Assembly: GCA_016703225.1 (NCBI GenBank)
Contig: JADJCM010000001.1
Location: 1,612,001 to 1,676,000 of the forward strand
Length of the DNA stretch: 64,000 nucleotides
Source: Lysobacterales bacterium
Lineage (GTDB): Bacteria; Pseudomonadota; Gammaproteobacteria; Xanthomonadales; Ahniellaceae
Direction: 5' to 3'
Shown here: one piece after another, positions 1-9,245 of the stretch
Layout of the letters: each line of letters begins with the position of its first letter
How positions within the stretch are numbered: position 1 is the first letter of the stretch
Translations under genes and position numbers: made by a program
The notes under the pieces: model-generated
What the model saw: only the letters and a program-made list of their open reading frames with translations
Told to the model about the DNA's origin: nothing
Databases searched by the model: none

Positions 1-1113
1 CTCGGCCAGCCGGAGTTGCGAGAGGTGCTGGCGCGTCCACAGTTGCGCCAGTTGGCGCAGCGCATCACCGCGCGCTTCCACTTGGCGCCGCTCACGGCAG
101 AGGAAACCGCAGCTTATGTCGAACATCGACTGGCGGTGGCGGGGCGGCGTCGGCCGCTGTTTCGCGACGATGCGCTGCGCGAGCTGTTTCGGCGCACTCA
201 GGGCTATCCGCGGGCGTTGAATGTGGTCGCCGACCGTGCCTTGCTGGGTGCTTACGCACGCGGCCAGGAACTGGTCGACGCGGCGATGGTGCGTGCCGCA
301 GCGGTTGAAGTGCGTGGCGAGACGGGGAACACGGGCGCGGCCGCACGAAAGGCGGTGGGCTATGCGGCGCCTGCGCTCGGTCTGGCGCTGGCGGTCTGGG
401 GCGGCGCGCTCTTGCTGCCCGCGCCTGATCGGCCAGCAATGCCCGCGGTGGCTGCGCCGGCACAAATCCCGCTGGCGCAGGATGCGCTAAAGCGACTCGA
501 TGATCTGCAGCCTTTCGTGACCGAGTCAGCGGCGGTCGATGTGGTCGCCGGTTGGTGGGATAGCGCCGCACCGGGGCGGGTGGACCGCTGCAGTATCGCT
601 CGCGAGGGCGCCCTGTGCGCGCATCTGCGGCTCAATGAGCGCTTGCTGCGCGCGTTGAATCGGCCGCTGGCGATTGCTTTGCTCGACGGTCGCGGCCGTT
701 CCTGGTTTGCTTTGCGTCGCATCGAGAACGGCAGCGCCGACCTGGCCGGATCGCAGCGCTTGCAGCGGCTGCACTGGGCGGCTTTGGCGGAGCGTTGGGT
801 GGGGGACGCGGTGCTGGTGGTGGCGCGGCCGACCGGATATGACGGAGGTGTTATCGCCCCCGGGGCGGATGTTTCCGGCTTGGGCGTGGTGCACGCGGGA
901 CTCGCGGCATTCGACGGCCAGTCGGTCGAATCCGCCCGCTACGACGAGCGCGCTGCCGTGCGCGTGCGCGCCTTGCAGGAACGCTACGGCTTGCATGCCG
1001 ACGGTTTGATCGGAGCCGAGACGATGGCGCTGCTCATGGCGCTGCAGCCCGGCGGCCCATTCCTTTCCAAAGACGGTGGAGACGGTGCTTCCGTTTCTGC
1101 CGCGCAACCGTGA
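1..1113 (+). CDS. exeA: ExeA/GspA-like secretion ATPase, C-terminal part (5' end outside window)
   Basis: The reading frame is open from the first base (LGQPELREVL...), so the real start lies upstream; the TTG at 16 is only an apparent start. The visible part has the last portion of an AAA+ ATPase domain (ELREVLARPQLRQLAQRI, then the sensor-like RTQGYPRALNVVADRALL). A single membrane segment follows at about residues 115-137, then a linker and a C-terminal peptidoglycan-binding fold near the end (VRALQERYGLHADGLIGAET). This order matches ExeA/GspA proteins, known to couple ATPase activity to peptidoglycan rearrangement for type II secretin assembly. The next gene encodes the usual partner, GspB. 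No other secretion genes are in the window. Confidence 0.85.
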   Translation, partial: LGQPELREVLARPQLRQLAQRITARFHLAPLTAEETAAYVEHRLAVAGRRRPLFRDDALRELFRRTQGYPRALNVVADRALLGAYARGQELVDAAMVRAAAVEVRGETGNTGAAARKAVGYAAPALGLALAVWGGALLLPAPDRPAMPAVAAPAQIPLAQDALKRLDDLQPFVTESAAVDVVAGWWDSAAPGRVDRCSIAREGALCAHLRLNERLLRALNRPLAIALLDGRGRSWFALRRIENGSADLAGSQRLQRLHWAALAERWVGDAVLVVARPTGYDGGVIAPGADVSGLGVVHAGLAAFDGQSVESARYDERAAVRVRALQERYGLHADGLIGAETMALLMALQPGGPFLSKDGGDGASVSAAQP

Positions 1114-1123
1114 AACTGCAACC

Positions 1124-1963
1124 ATGTCGCTGATTCATGAAGCCCTACAAAAAGCCGAGGCGGAGCGTCGTGCCGGTGAGCTGCCCGCGCTGTTGTCGAT
1201 CACAGCCACCAGGCAACGCCCGCAACGACGCGGCGGGATTCTGTTGCCCGCGGTTGTGGCTGCTGCCGTGTTGGCCGCCGCCGCTTATGTCAATCGGGAT
1301 CTGATCCGGCCGGGCGACGATGCAACCGCGTTGGCCCCGACCACCGAAGCGGAGCCAGCACCGGCCCGGGCGTCGCGCGTGCAGACCGCGCCTGCCGCAG
1401 CGAAGCGCCTGGAACCGGCGCGTAGCGCACCAGCGCGGGCGCCGGCCGTGGATGTGTCCAGCGCCATTCAGTCGGATGCCATCGCCGCGAAGCTCGGGCT
1501 GCCCGGTGTGAGCGCCATGCCGGGCCTGGCGGATCCGGAAGCGCTCGTCGAAGCGCCGGAACCGTCACAGCGGGAGCAGATGGCGCCCAGGACTGCGCCA
1601 GCGAAGGCGACTCCGGTGCAGCCACCGCCGCCGATCGTCGCGGCCGCCGAGCCCGTAGTTGCGGTGGATAGTGCAGACGAAAAGGAGAGCGCGGCGCAAC
1701 CAGTGGCGACCGTCACTGAAACTCCCGCACTGCCGATGATGTTCGAGTTGCCCTTGGGCACGCGCAAGGCGCTGCCCGCATTGAAGGTGACCATGTTCGT
1801 CTACAGCGAAGACCGGTCGCGGCGCTTCGCGATCATCGACGGCAAGCGCGTCAACGAAAATGGCGTCATGGGCAACGACCTCAACCTGATCGAGATCCAG
1901 CGCGACGGCATGGTGCTTGATTTCCGCGGTACCCGCTTCCTGCTGCCGCGACTCGGTCGCTGA
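1124..1963 (+). CDS. gspB: GspB/ExeB-like general secretion pathway protein B
   Basis: 279-residue protein. The start at 1124 gives the family-typical N-terminus MSLIHEALQKAEAERR, and an upstream in-frame ATG at 1076 would overlap the preceding gene. The order is a short cytoplasmic N-terminus, one membrane segment at about residues 42-57, a long Ala/Pro-rich periplasmic linker, and a C-terminal GspB domain of about 60 residues (LKVTMFVYSEDRSRRFAI, then VNENGVMGNDLNLIEI). GspB works with GspA/ExeA in placing the outer-membrane secretin of type II secretion. It begins 10 nt after exeA and its stop overlaps the next start by one base (TGATG), so the three genes look co-transcribed. Confidence 0.85.
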   Translation: MSLIHEALQKAEAERRAGELPALLSITATRQRPQRRGGILLPAVVAAAVLAAAAYVNRDLIRPGDDATALAPTTEAEPAPARASRVQTAPAAAKRLEPARSAPARAPAVDVSSAIQSDAIAAKLGLPGVSAMPGLADPEALVEAPEPSQREQMAPRTAPAKATPVQPPPPIVAAAEPVVAVDSADEKESAAQPVATVTETPALPMMFELPLGTRKALPALKVTMFVYSEDRSRRFAIIDGKRVNENGVMGNDLNLIEIQRDGMVLDFRGTRFLLPRLGR

Positions 1964-2643
1964 TGTTTGTCCAGGTACCGTCACGCCGCAAGCCGCGACC
2001 CGCGATCGCGACCTACGCGCTGCTGCTGCTCTCGATCGCAATGTTCGCAGCGTGGTGGCTGCAGGAACCGACCGCGCGCACGCACTGGCTGCAGCGCTTT
2101 GGCGTGCTTCCGGGCGAGTGGGTCGGCTTTCGTGAACTCGGCGGCGGCGCGGCCTTCGTGGTGGTATCGCGGCTGGCGAGCGCATTGTTCGTGCACGCCG
2201 ACGCGCTGCATCTGATCGGCAATCTGGTGTTCCTGGCGGTGTTCGGCGTATCCGCCGAGCGTCCACTTGGGCCGTGGCGTTTGCTGGTCTTGTTCCTGCT
2301 TTGCGGCATGGCCGCCAACCTCGCCGGCGCGCTGGTGTTCGCGCAGCAGGGTGGGCCGATCATCGGTTCCAGCGGAGCGGTTTCTGCCTTGGTTGGAGCC
2401 TATGCGACCCTGTTCCCGCGCTCGCGGCTGGGACTGGTGCTGCCGCTCGGGGCGTTCTTCGAGTTCGTGCGCATGCCCGCCTACGGACTGATTGGCTTGT
2501 GGGTGCTGGTGCAGGCGCTGATGTATGTGCTCACCCCGGCAGGCGCGAGCATCGCCTGGCCGGTACATCTGGCCGGGTTCGCCTCAGGCGTGGTGTACGC
2601 ATTGCTCGCGCGCGGCGCGATCGCCCGACGTCTGCGCAACTGA
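1963..2643 (+). CDS. Rhomboid-family intramembrane serine protease
   Basis: 226 residues with about six predicted membrane segments. The catalytic serine sits in GSSGAVSA (about residue 136), and the partner histidine in VHLAGFASG (about residue 201). The first loop contains HADALHLIGNLVFL, matching the conserved H..HL.GN(M/L) motif of rhomboids. Rhomboids cleave membrane-anchored proteins inside or next to the bilayer; the substrate here is unknown. The start overlaps the gspB stop, suggesting co-expression by translational coupling. A second, longer rhomboid lies at 17353-18819. Confidence 0.9.
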   Translation: MFVQVPSRRKPRPAIATYALLLLSIAMFAAWWLQEPTARTHWLQRFGVLPGEWVGFRELGGGAAFVVVSRLASALFVHADALHLIGNLVFLAVFGVSAERPLGPWRLLVLFLLCGMAANLAGALVFAQQGGPIIGSSGAVSALVGAYATLFPRSRLGLVLPLGAFFEFVRMPAYGLIGLWVLVQALMYVLTPAGASIAWPVHLAGFASGVVYALLARGAIARRLRN

Positions 2644-2646
2644 GCT

Positions 2647-3192
2647 TCAGCTGGCCGAAGTGGAGGCGTCGGCGAGTTTCGGATCCAGGCATTCGACCTG
2701 TTCGAAGGCGGCATCGGTGACTTTGAGCGGCGCGTGGTCGGTGATTCCGGGCGCGGCGTTGACCTGGTCGAAGATGGCGCTGAAGCGTCCCGAGACGATG
2801 GCGCCGGTGGCGGTTGCTTCGATCCAGCCAAGCTCCGCGCTGGCATCGTGCGGGCGACCGTAGGCGCGACCTTCGGCGGTCGCCATGCCGGACACGATCG
2901 CACGCGGGCCGCGCTGCTCGTCTCCGGCCTCGATGCCGACCTGGATGGTGTGGCCCATGTCATCGGTGAAGGTGAGCAGGAACTGACGCACGCGCTTGTT
3001 GGTGGAGGTGTTGATCAGACAGGCGAAGTTCTGGGTGCCGCCGACGACCGGGCGATCATCGACCGTTGCCGTGAAGTTGCGGTCGGCGGGCGGCGCTGGT
3101 TGCGGCGGCGGCGCGTCTTCCGAACACGCCGCCAGACCAAGCGCGATGCAGGACAGCCGCAGCGAAAACCGGTGCATCGGTGGCCGCCTCAT
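2647..3192 (-). CDS. Small lipoprotein of unknown function
   Basis: 181 residues. The N-terminus has a signal sequence with a lipobox (LGLAACS, with the lipidated Cys at about residue 23), followed by a proline-rich linker and a domain of about 140 residues with the conserved-looking stretch FTATVDDRPVVGG. I do not recognise the family. The start ATG overlaps the putA stop (ATGA), which suggests translational coupling; an alternative in-frame ATG five codons on would also keep the signal sequence. It is convergent with the rhomboid gene, only 3 nt away. A role linked to proline catabolism would be a guess. Confidence 0.7.
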   Translation of the reverse strand: MRRPPMHRFSLRLSCIALGLAACSEDAPPPQPAPPADRNFTATVDDRPVVGGTQNFACLINTSTNKRVRQFLLTFTDDMGHTIQVGIEAGDEQRGPRAIVSGMATAEGRAYGRPHDASAELGWIEATATGAIVSGRFSAIFDQVNAAPGITDHAPLKVTDAAFEQVECLDPKLADASTSAS

Positions 3193-6100
3193 TCGCCGAG
3201 TGTGAGCAGCGAGGCGTTGCCGCCGGCGGCCGTGGTGTTGATGCTCAAGCTGCGTTCGGTGACGAAACGCGCCAGGTAGTGCGGGCCGCCTGCCTTCGGA
3301 CCCGTGCCCGAGAGACCTTCGCCGCCGAAAGGTTGCACGCCGACGACCGCGCCGATCTGGTTGCGGTTCACGTAGCAGTTGCCGACGCGGACGTTGCGCG
3401 ACACCTTGTCGATGGTCGAGTCGATGCGCGAATGGATGCCGAGCGTCAGCCCGTAGCCACTGGCGTTGATCGCCGCGAGCACGGCGTCGAGTTCGGCCGC
3501 GGCGTAGCGGATCACGTGCAGGACCGGGCCGAACACCTCTCGCTGCAGTTGCTTGAGGCTCGACAGTTCGTAGGCGCGCGGTGCGAAGAAGCTGCCGTGC
3601 CCGGTCTTGGCCGGGTCGAGCGCGAGCTGCTTGATCAGCTTCGCCTCGCGGTCCATGCGCGCGGCATGGGCTTCGAGGATGGCGCGGGCGTCATCGTCGA
3701 TGACGGGACCGACGTCGGTCGACAGCAGTGCCGGATTGCCGACCACGATTTCGTCCATGGCGCCGGCCAGCATCTGCACGACCTTGTCGGCGATGTCGGC
3801 CTGCACGAACAGCACGCGCGCGGCCGAGCACCGCTGCCCGGCAGATCCGAACGCCGAGTGGATCGCGTCCTTGACCAGTTGTTCCGGCAGCGCGGAGGAG
3901 TCCGCAATCAACGCGTTCTGGCCACCGGTCTCGGCGATCAGCACGGCGATCGCGGCATCGCGCGCAGCCAGGCTGCGGTTGATCAGGCGCGCGGTTTCGG
4001 TGGACCCGGTGAAGGCGACGCCAACCACGCGCGGGTCGCGCGTGAGTGCAGCGCCCACGGTGGCACCATCGCCCGGCAGCAGCTGCAGGATCGCCTCCGG
4101 CACGCCGGCTTCGTGCAGCAGCTTCACTGTGGCATGCGCGATCAGGTTGGTCTGCTCGGCCGGTTTGGCGATCACCGCATTGCCGGTGACCAGTGCCGCG
4201 ACGACCTGGCCCATGAAGATCGCCAGCGGGAAGTTCCACGGGCTGATGCAGACGAAGATGCCGCGGCCATGTAGCGACAGCTGGTTGAGTTCCCCGGTCG
4301 GACCCTTGAGCGTTTCCGGCGTGCCCATCATGCGTCGTGCCAGCGCCGCGTAGTAGCGGCAAAAATCGGCGGCCTCGCGCACCTCAGCGACCGCGTCGGG
4401 CAGGGTCTTGCCGGCTTCGCGCACGGCGAGCGCCATGAACTCGGCGCGGCGCGATTCGAGCAGGTCGGCAGCGTGTTCCATGATCTTGGCGCGAGCGGCC
4501 GCGGGCGTGGCGTCCCAGCTGGCTTGCGCCGCCGCGGCCTGATCCAGCGCCTGTGCCACGCCCTGGGCATCGGCCGGCGTCCAGGTGCCGATCTGCTGGC
4601 GGCGATCGGCCGGATTGGTCACCGCCAGCGGCGCCAGCGGCGAGCGGTAACCGGGCACCAGCGGTGCCGCCGACCACGGCCCGGCCGCGGCGTTCATCTG
4701 TTCGGCGAGTTGGCGCAGGTCGTTGTCATTCGCGAGATTGATGCCCATGGAGTTCTTCCGTTGGTCGCCGAACAGATTCGCCGGCGTATCGATGCGGGGG
4801 TGCTGGATGCTGTGGAATGCAGACACGACTTCGGCCGGGTCCTTGATGATGTCGGTGATCGCCTGCGACTCGTCGACGATGCGGTTGACGAAACTGGTGT
4901 TGGCGCCGTTCTCGAGCAGGCGCCGCACCAGGTAGGGCAGCAGGTCTTCGTGCGAACCGACCGGCGCGTAGACGCGGCAGGGGATGCCGAGATTGGCCTC
5001 GCCGATCACTTCGGCATAGAGGTCGGCGCCCATGCCGTGCAGGCGCTGGAACTCGAAGGGGCGGCCGTTCGCGAAATGGTGCACGGCGGCGATGGTGTGC
5101 GCGTTGTGCGTGGCGAACTGCGGATAAAACAGGTCGCCATGCCCGAACAGTTTGCGCGCGCAGGCGAGATAGGCGACGTCGGTATTGGGCTTGCGCGTCC
5201 ACACCGGGAAGTCGCGGTGGCCCTCGACCTGGGCGCGCTTGACCTCCGAGTCCCAGTACGCGCCCTTGACCAGACGCACGCACCAGCGGCGGCCGCAGGC
5301 GCGCGCCTGCTCGGCGAGCCAGTCGATCACCTGCGGGCAGCGCTTCTGGTAGGCCTGGATCGCCAGCCCGAAGCCGTTCCAGCCTTCGAGCGCGGGGTGA
5401 CGGAACACCTCCGTGATCACTTCGAGCGAGAGCTCAAGGCGCTCCGCTTCCTCGGCGTCCACGGTCATGCCGATCTTCTGCGCCATCGCCAGCTGCGCCA
5501 GTTCGAGCAGCATCGGTGTCAGCTCGGCTTTCACGCGCGCGCGCTTGGCCACTTCGTAGCGCGGATGCAGCGCGGACAGCTTGACCGAGATCGAGGGCGC
5601 GTCGATCACGCTGCGGAATGGGCCGCGTGCGCCAATCGCCAGGATCGCGGCACGGTAGGCCTGGAAGTAGCGAGCTGCGTCCGGTCGCGTGAGTGCAGCT
5701 TCGCCGAGCATGTCGAAGGAATGGCGATAGTTGCGCCCGTCCTTGTCACGCGAGCGGTCGAGCGCTTCCTCGATGCTGCGTCCGAGCACGAACTGGTGGC
5801 CCATGATGCGCATTGCCTGGCGCACCGCGAGGCGCACCACCGGTTCGCCGCTGCGCGCGACCAGGCGCTTGATCGCTCCGAGGAAGTTGCGTTGGGTTTC
5901 CTCGGCCAGCGAGACCAGCTTGCCGGTGAGCATCAAGCCCCAGGTGCCGGCATTCACGAACAGCGAGGAACTCTTGCCCAGATGCGAATCCCAGGCGGCA
6001 TCACCGAGCTTGTCGCGGATCAGCTTGTCGGCGGTTTCGGCATCGGGAATGCGCAGCAGCGCTTCGGCCACGCACATCAACAGCACGCCTTCTTCCGAGG

Positions 6101-6347
6101 ACAGGTCGTATTCGCGCATGAAGCTCTCGACCACGCTCTGCTGCGCGGCTTTGGCGCGCACCCGCAACACCAGCTCACCGGCACGCGCGAGCACCGCGTC
6201 ACGCTCGTTTGCGGGCAAGGTCGCGGCTTCGAGCAGGGGCGCAAGCGTCTTCGCCTCGTCGTTCGCGTAGGCCGCGGTGACCGCTTGCCAGCTGGCGGTG
6301 CCGGGCAGCGGCAGTTCGGCGGCGAGGATGGCGAGGGGCTCGGTCAT
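3189..6347 (-). CDS. putA: Bifunctional proline dehydrogenase / glutamate-semialdehyde dehydrogenase PutA
   Basis: 1052 residues. It oxidises proline to glutamate in two steps: FAD-dependent proline dehydrogenase, then NAD-dependent glutamate-semialdehyde dehydrogenase, with electrons passed to quinone. The first half has the PRODH barrel (RLVKGAYWDSEVK, FATHNAHT, FEFQRLHGMG). The second half has aldehyde-dehydrogenase motifs (SPWNFPLAIF, the Glu in AETGGQNALI, and the catalytic Cys in GSAGQRCSAARV, near residue 840). The N-terminus has no ribbon-helix-helix DNA-binding domain, so this is the bifunctional form, not the self-repressing trifunctional form. It is divergent from the cytochrome oxidase genes, with a 335-bp shared intergenic region. 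Confidence 0.97.
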   Translation of the reverse strand: MTEPLAILAAELPLPGTASWQAVTAAYANDEAKTLAPLLEAATLPANERDAVLARAGELVLRVRAKAAQQSVVESFMREYDLSSEEGVLLMCVAEALLRIPDAETADKLIRDKLGDAAWDSHLGKSSSLFVNAGTWGLMLTGKLVSLAEETQRNFLGAIKRLVARSGEPVVRLAVRQAMRIMGHQFVLGRSIEEALDRSRDKDGRNYRHSFDMLGEAALTRPDAARYFQAYRAAILAIGARGPFRSVIDAPSISVKLSALHPRYEVAKRARVKAELTPMLLELAQLAMAQKIGMTVDAEEAERLELSLEVITEVFRHPALEGWNGFGLAIQAYQKRCPQVIDWLAEQARACGRRWCVRLVKGAYWDSEVKRAQVEGHRDFPVWTRKPNTDVAYLACARKLFGHGDLFYPQFATHNAHTIAAVHHFANGRPFEFQRLHGMGADLYAEVIGEANLGIPCRVYAPVGSHEDLLPYLVRRLLENGANTSFVNRIVDESQAITDIIKDPAEVVSAFHSIQHPRIDTPANLFGDQRKNSMGINLANDNDLRQLAEQMNAAAGPWSAAPLVPGYRSPLAPLAVTNPADRRQQIGTWTPADAQGVAQALDQAAAAQASWDATPAAARAKIMEHAADLLESRRAEFMALAVREAGKTLPDAVAEVREAADFCRYYAALARRMMGTPETLKGPTGELNQLSLHGRGIFVCISPWNFPLAIFMGQVVAALVTGNAVIAKPAEQTNLIAHATVKLLHEAGVPEAILQLLPGDGATVGAALTRDPRVVGVAFTGSTETARLINRSLAARDAAIAVLIAETGGQNALIADSSALPEQLVKDAIHSAFGSAGQRCSAARVLFVQADIADKVVQMLAGAMDEIVVGNPALLSTDVGPVIDDDARAILEAHAARMDREAKLIKQLALDPAKTGHGSFFAPRAYELSSLKQLQREVFGPVLHVIRYAAAELDAVLAAINASGYGLTLGIHSRIDSTIDKVSRNVRVGNCYVNRNQIGAVVGVQPFGGEGLSGTGPKAGGPHYLARFVTERSLSINTTAAGGNASLLTLGE

Positions 6348-6682
6348 GGGCGATATCGGCAGCGTGACGGCGCCGCGGGGGCGCGCGAGGGCGCGTAGTG
6401 TAGCGAGCTGTCCGGCGGCGGATGCGGACGAATTCGGGCAACCTTCACACCCTCTTCATTGCTGACCCCGATAGTGCGCCCCTATGATGCCGCGCTTGCC
6501 GCGCAGCTCTTTCCGCAGCGCTGCCCGCGCTCTTTTGGCCTGATGGCCCGGGGCGGCGGCGGCGCGCCGGCGGGTGCCCGGCTCGGGTGGAAATCGGGGG
6601 AGGGATGGAGGCCAGCCGCGTGCGTGGTCCGATCCCGTGATCGATGGATCTGAACTGACGCCGGCGAATCCGGATGGGTGGA
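6348..6682. other. Divergent intergenic region between putA and coxB
   Basis: 335 bp with no supported gene. It must hold the putA promoter (leftward) and the cox operon promoter (rightward). Just after putA it has a GC-rich stretch with repeated GCGCG words, and further right a purine-rich stretch (near 6595-6612). I found no convincing -35/-10 pair, riboswitch or terminator by eye. Confidence 0.5.
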
Positions 6683-7570
6683 ATGATGAAGCGAATCAGC
6701 ACGATATTTCGGCGACTGGCCGCCGCTGCCTTGGCGCTTGTGTTCAGCGCCCCAAGCCTGGCTGCGGTCGAGCGCTGGAAGCTGAACATGACCGCGGGTG
6801 CGACCGAAGTGTCGCAGCAGGTCTACGACATCCATATGACCATCTTGTGGATCTGCATCGTCATCGGCGTGCTGGTGTTTGGCGTGATGGCGGTGGCCAT
6901 GTTCCGTTTCCGCAAGTCCCGCGGCGCGGTCGCCGCAACCTGGTCGCACAACGATAGGGCCGAGGTGGTGCTGACCATCGTGCCGGTTTTGATCCTGGTG
7001 GCGATGGCGTGGCCGGCGACCAAGGTGCTGATCAACATGGCCGACACTCGCGATGCCGAGATGACCATTGCGGTCACCGGCTATCAGTGGAAGTGGGGTT
7101 ATCGCTACGTCGATTCCGGCGTGAGCTTCATCAGCTCGCTCGAGCGCAAGAGCGACGACACGCGCCAGCTCGGCTCCGGCCTCAGCCCGGACCAGGTCAA
7201 GTCCTACCTGCTCGACGTCGACCGTCCGCTGGTGATTCCCGCCGACACCAAGGTGCGCTTCGTGATCACCTCCGGCGACGTGATCCATTCCTGGTGGGTG
7301 CCGGCGCTCGGCTGGAAGCAGGATGCAATCCCCGGAATCATCAACGACCAGTGGACGCTGGTGAAACAGCCCGGCTTCTATCGCGGCCAGTGCGCCGAAC
7401 TGTGCGGCAAGGACCATGGCTTCATGCCGATCGTGGTCGAGGTGAAGCCGAAGGCCGAATTCGCGCAGTGGTTGGCCGCCCAGCAGAACCCGGACGCCGC
7501 CGCGGCAGCCGCCGCCATCGCCACCACCGCCGAACCGGTCGCAGTTGTTGCTGCGCCGGGCCAGGGCTGA
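6683..7570 (+). CDS. coxB: Cytochrome c oxidase subunit II
   Basis: 295 residues from the chosen ATG; ATGs at 6674 and 6686 are alternatives, and a GGTGG Shine-Dalgarno-like run fits the latter best. Order: signal peptide (ending near SLAAVERW), two membrane helices, then a periplasmic cupredoxin domain with the CuA ligands. These include the His in GDVIHSWWVPALG and the run CAELCGKDHGFM (two Cys, Glu, His and Met). It receives electrons from cytochrome c and passes them to subunit I. The C-terminal tail is Ala-rich and variable. First gene of the cox cluster. Confidence 0.96.
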   Translation: MMKRISTIFRRLAAAALALVFSAPSLAAVERWKLNMTAGATEVSQQVYDIHMTILWICIVIGVLVFGVMAVAMFRFRKSRGAVAATWSHNDRAEVVLTIVPVLILVAMAWPATKVLINMADTRDAEMTIAVTGYQWKWGYRYVDSGVSFISSLERKSDDTRQLGSGLSPDQVKSYLLDVDRPLVIPADTKVRFVITSGDVIHSWWVPALGWKQDAIPGIINDQWTLVKQPGFYRGQCAELCGKDHGFMPIVVEVKPKAEFAQWLAAQQNPDAAAAAAAIATTAEPVAVVAAPGQG

Positions 7571-7594
7571 ACACGGACCATTTGGAGATCAGTC

Positions 7595-9238
7595 ATGGCA
7601 CATGACGCGAGCGCGCACCACGACGAGCACGGGCACGACCACAAGCCGCAGGGTTTCGTGAACCGCTGGCTCTACGCGACCAATCACAAAGACATCGGCA
7701 CGATGTATCTGACGATGGCGCTGGTGATGTTTTTCGTCGGCGGGCTGATGGCGATGGTCATCCGCGGCGAGCTGATGTATCCCGGGCTGCAACTGGTCGA
7801 GCCCGAATTCTTCAACCAGATGACCACCATGCACGCGCTGGTGATGATCTTCGGCGCGGTCATGCCGGCCTTCGTCGGGCTGGCCAACTGGATGATCCCG
7901 ATGATGATCGGCGCGCCCGACATGGCGCTGCCGCGGATGAACAACTGGTCGTTCTGGATCATGCCGTTCGCGTTCACCGTGCTGCTGCTGCCGCTGGCGC
8001 TGAAGGTGTTCTTCGGCATCGGTGCCGGCGGCCCGGCCGGCGGCTGGACGCTGTATCCGCCACTGTCGCTGCAAGGCGGCGATTCGGTCGCGTTCACCAT
8101 CTTCGCGGTGCACATGATGGGCATCAGCTCGATCATGGGCGCGATCAACATCATCGCCACCATCCTCAACATGCGCGCGCCGGGCATGGACCTGCTGAAG
8201 ATGCCGGTGTTCGTCTGGACCTGGCTGATCACCGCCTTCCTGCTGATCGCGGTGATGCCGGTGCTGGCCGGCGCGGTGACCATGCTGCTCACCGACAAGT
8301 TCTTCGGCACCACCTTCTTCTCGGCCAGCGGCGGCGGCGATCCGGTGATGTTCCAGCACATCTTCTGGTTCTTCGGCCACCCCGAGGTCTACATCATGAT
8401 CCTGCCGGCGTTCGGCGTGGTCTCGGAGATCATCCCGACCTTCGCGCGCAAGCCGCTGTTCGGCTACAAGGCCATGGTCTATGCGATCGCGTCGATCGCG
8501 TTCCTGAGCTTCATCGTCTGGGCGCACCACATGTTCACCGTCGGCATCCCGCTCGGCGGCGAACTGTTCTTCATGTACGCGACCATGCTGATCGCGGTGC
8601 CGACCGGGATCAAGGTGTTCAACTGGGTGTTCACGATGTGGCGCGGCTCGATGACCTTCGAGACGCCGATGCTGTTCGCGCTCGGCTTCGTCATCATGTT
8701 CACCATCGGCGGTTTCTCCGGCCTGATGCTGGCGATCGTGCCGGCCGACTTCCAGTACCACGACACCTATTTCGTGGTTGCGCATTTCCACTACGTGCTG
8801 GTCACCGGCGCGGTGTTCTCGATCATGGCCGCGACCTATTTCTGGCTGCCGAAGTGGACCGGGCGCATGTACAACGAGACGCTCGGGAAGTGGCACTTCT
8901 GGTTGTCGACTGTGTTCGTGAACCTGCTGTTCTTCCCGCAACACTTCCTCGGCCTGGCCGGCATGCCGCGGCGCATCCCCGACTACAACGTCGCGTTCGC
9001 CGACTGGAACCTGGTGTCTTCGATCGGCGGCTTCGGCTTCGGCCTGTCGCAGCTGATCTTCGCCTACATCGTCTGGGATTGCGCTCGCAACAAGTCCCTG
9101 GCCAAGGCTACGAACCAGGTGTGGGAAGGCGCGCGCGGTCTGGAATGGTCGTTGCCGTCGCCAGCGCCCTACCACAGCTTCGCGACGCCACCGGTGATCG
9201 AGGATCGCATGCTCGCCCACGCCGACGTGGCGCACTGA
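7595..9238 (+). CDS. coxA: Cytochrome c oxidase subunit I (heme a / heme a3-CuB centre)
   Basis: 547 residues with about twelve membrane helices. It holds the catalytic core that reduces O2 to water and pumps protons. Recognisable motifs: FNQMTTMHALVMIF (low-spin heme His), FWFFGHPEVYIMILPAFG (CuB His and cross-linked Tyr), WAHHMFTVG (the CuB His pair) and VVAHFHYVLVTG (heme ligands). A Shine-Dalgarno (TTTGGAGATC) precedes the ATG, which is 24 nt after coxB. The His/Asp-rich N-terminus is cytoplasmic. Length and motifs are those of the aa3-type A-family oxidase. Confidence 0.98.
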   Translation: MAHDASAHHDEHGHDHKPQGFVNRWLYATNHKDIGTMYLTMALVMFFVGGLMAMVIRGELMYPGLQLVEPEFFNQMTTMHALVMIFGAVMPAFVGLANWMIPMMIGAPDMALPRMNNWSFWIMPFAFTVLLLPLALKVFFGIGAGGPAGGWTLYPPLSLQGGDSVAFTIFAVHMMGISSIMGAINIIATILNMRAPGMDLLKMPVFVWTWLITAFLLIAVMPVLAGAVTMLLTDKFFGTTFFSASGGGDPVMFQHIFWFFGHPEVYIMILPAFGVVSEIIPTFARKPLFGYKAMVYAIASIAFLSFIVWAHHMFTVGIPLGGELFFMYATMLIAVPTGIKVFNWVFTMWRGSMTFETPMLFALGFVIMFTIGGFSGLMLAIVPADFQYHDTYFVVAHFHYVLVTGAVFSIMAATYFWLPKWTGRMYNETLGKWHFWLSTVFVNLLFFPQHFLGLAGMPRRIPDYNVAFADWNLVSSIGGFGFGLSQLIFAYIVWDCARNKSLAKATNQVWEGARGLEWSLPSPAPYHSFATPPVIEDRMLAHADVAH

Positions 9239-9245
9239 GTCGGCG

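Noticed and set aside
1076..1123. Longer N-terminus for gspB starting at 1076
   Set aside because: It would overlap the end of the preceding gene by 38 bp and add residues absent from the family; MSLIHEALQKAE is the usual beginning.
4473..6398. 641-codon forward frame opposite putA
   Set aside because: Covered by conserved PutA catalytic domains on the reverse strand; no ribosome-binding site or recognisable domain.
6348..6682. Riboswitch or small RNA upstream of coxB
   Set aside because: No conserved riboswitch core or strong hairpin/terminator pair could be seen by eye.
7589..9235. Long open frame antisense to coxA (548 codons, His/Asp/Arg-rich)
   Set aside because: It mirrors the codon pattern of the highly conserved coxA on the other strand. 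The composition (HRDQ-rich runs) is typical of antisense shadows in GC-rich DNA, and no domain was recognised.
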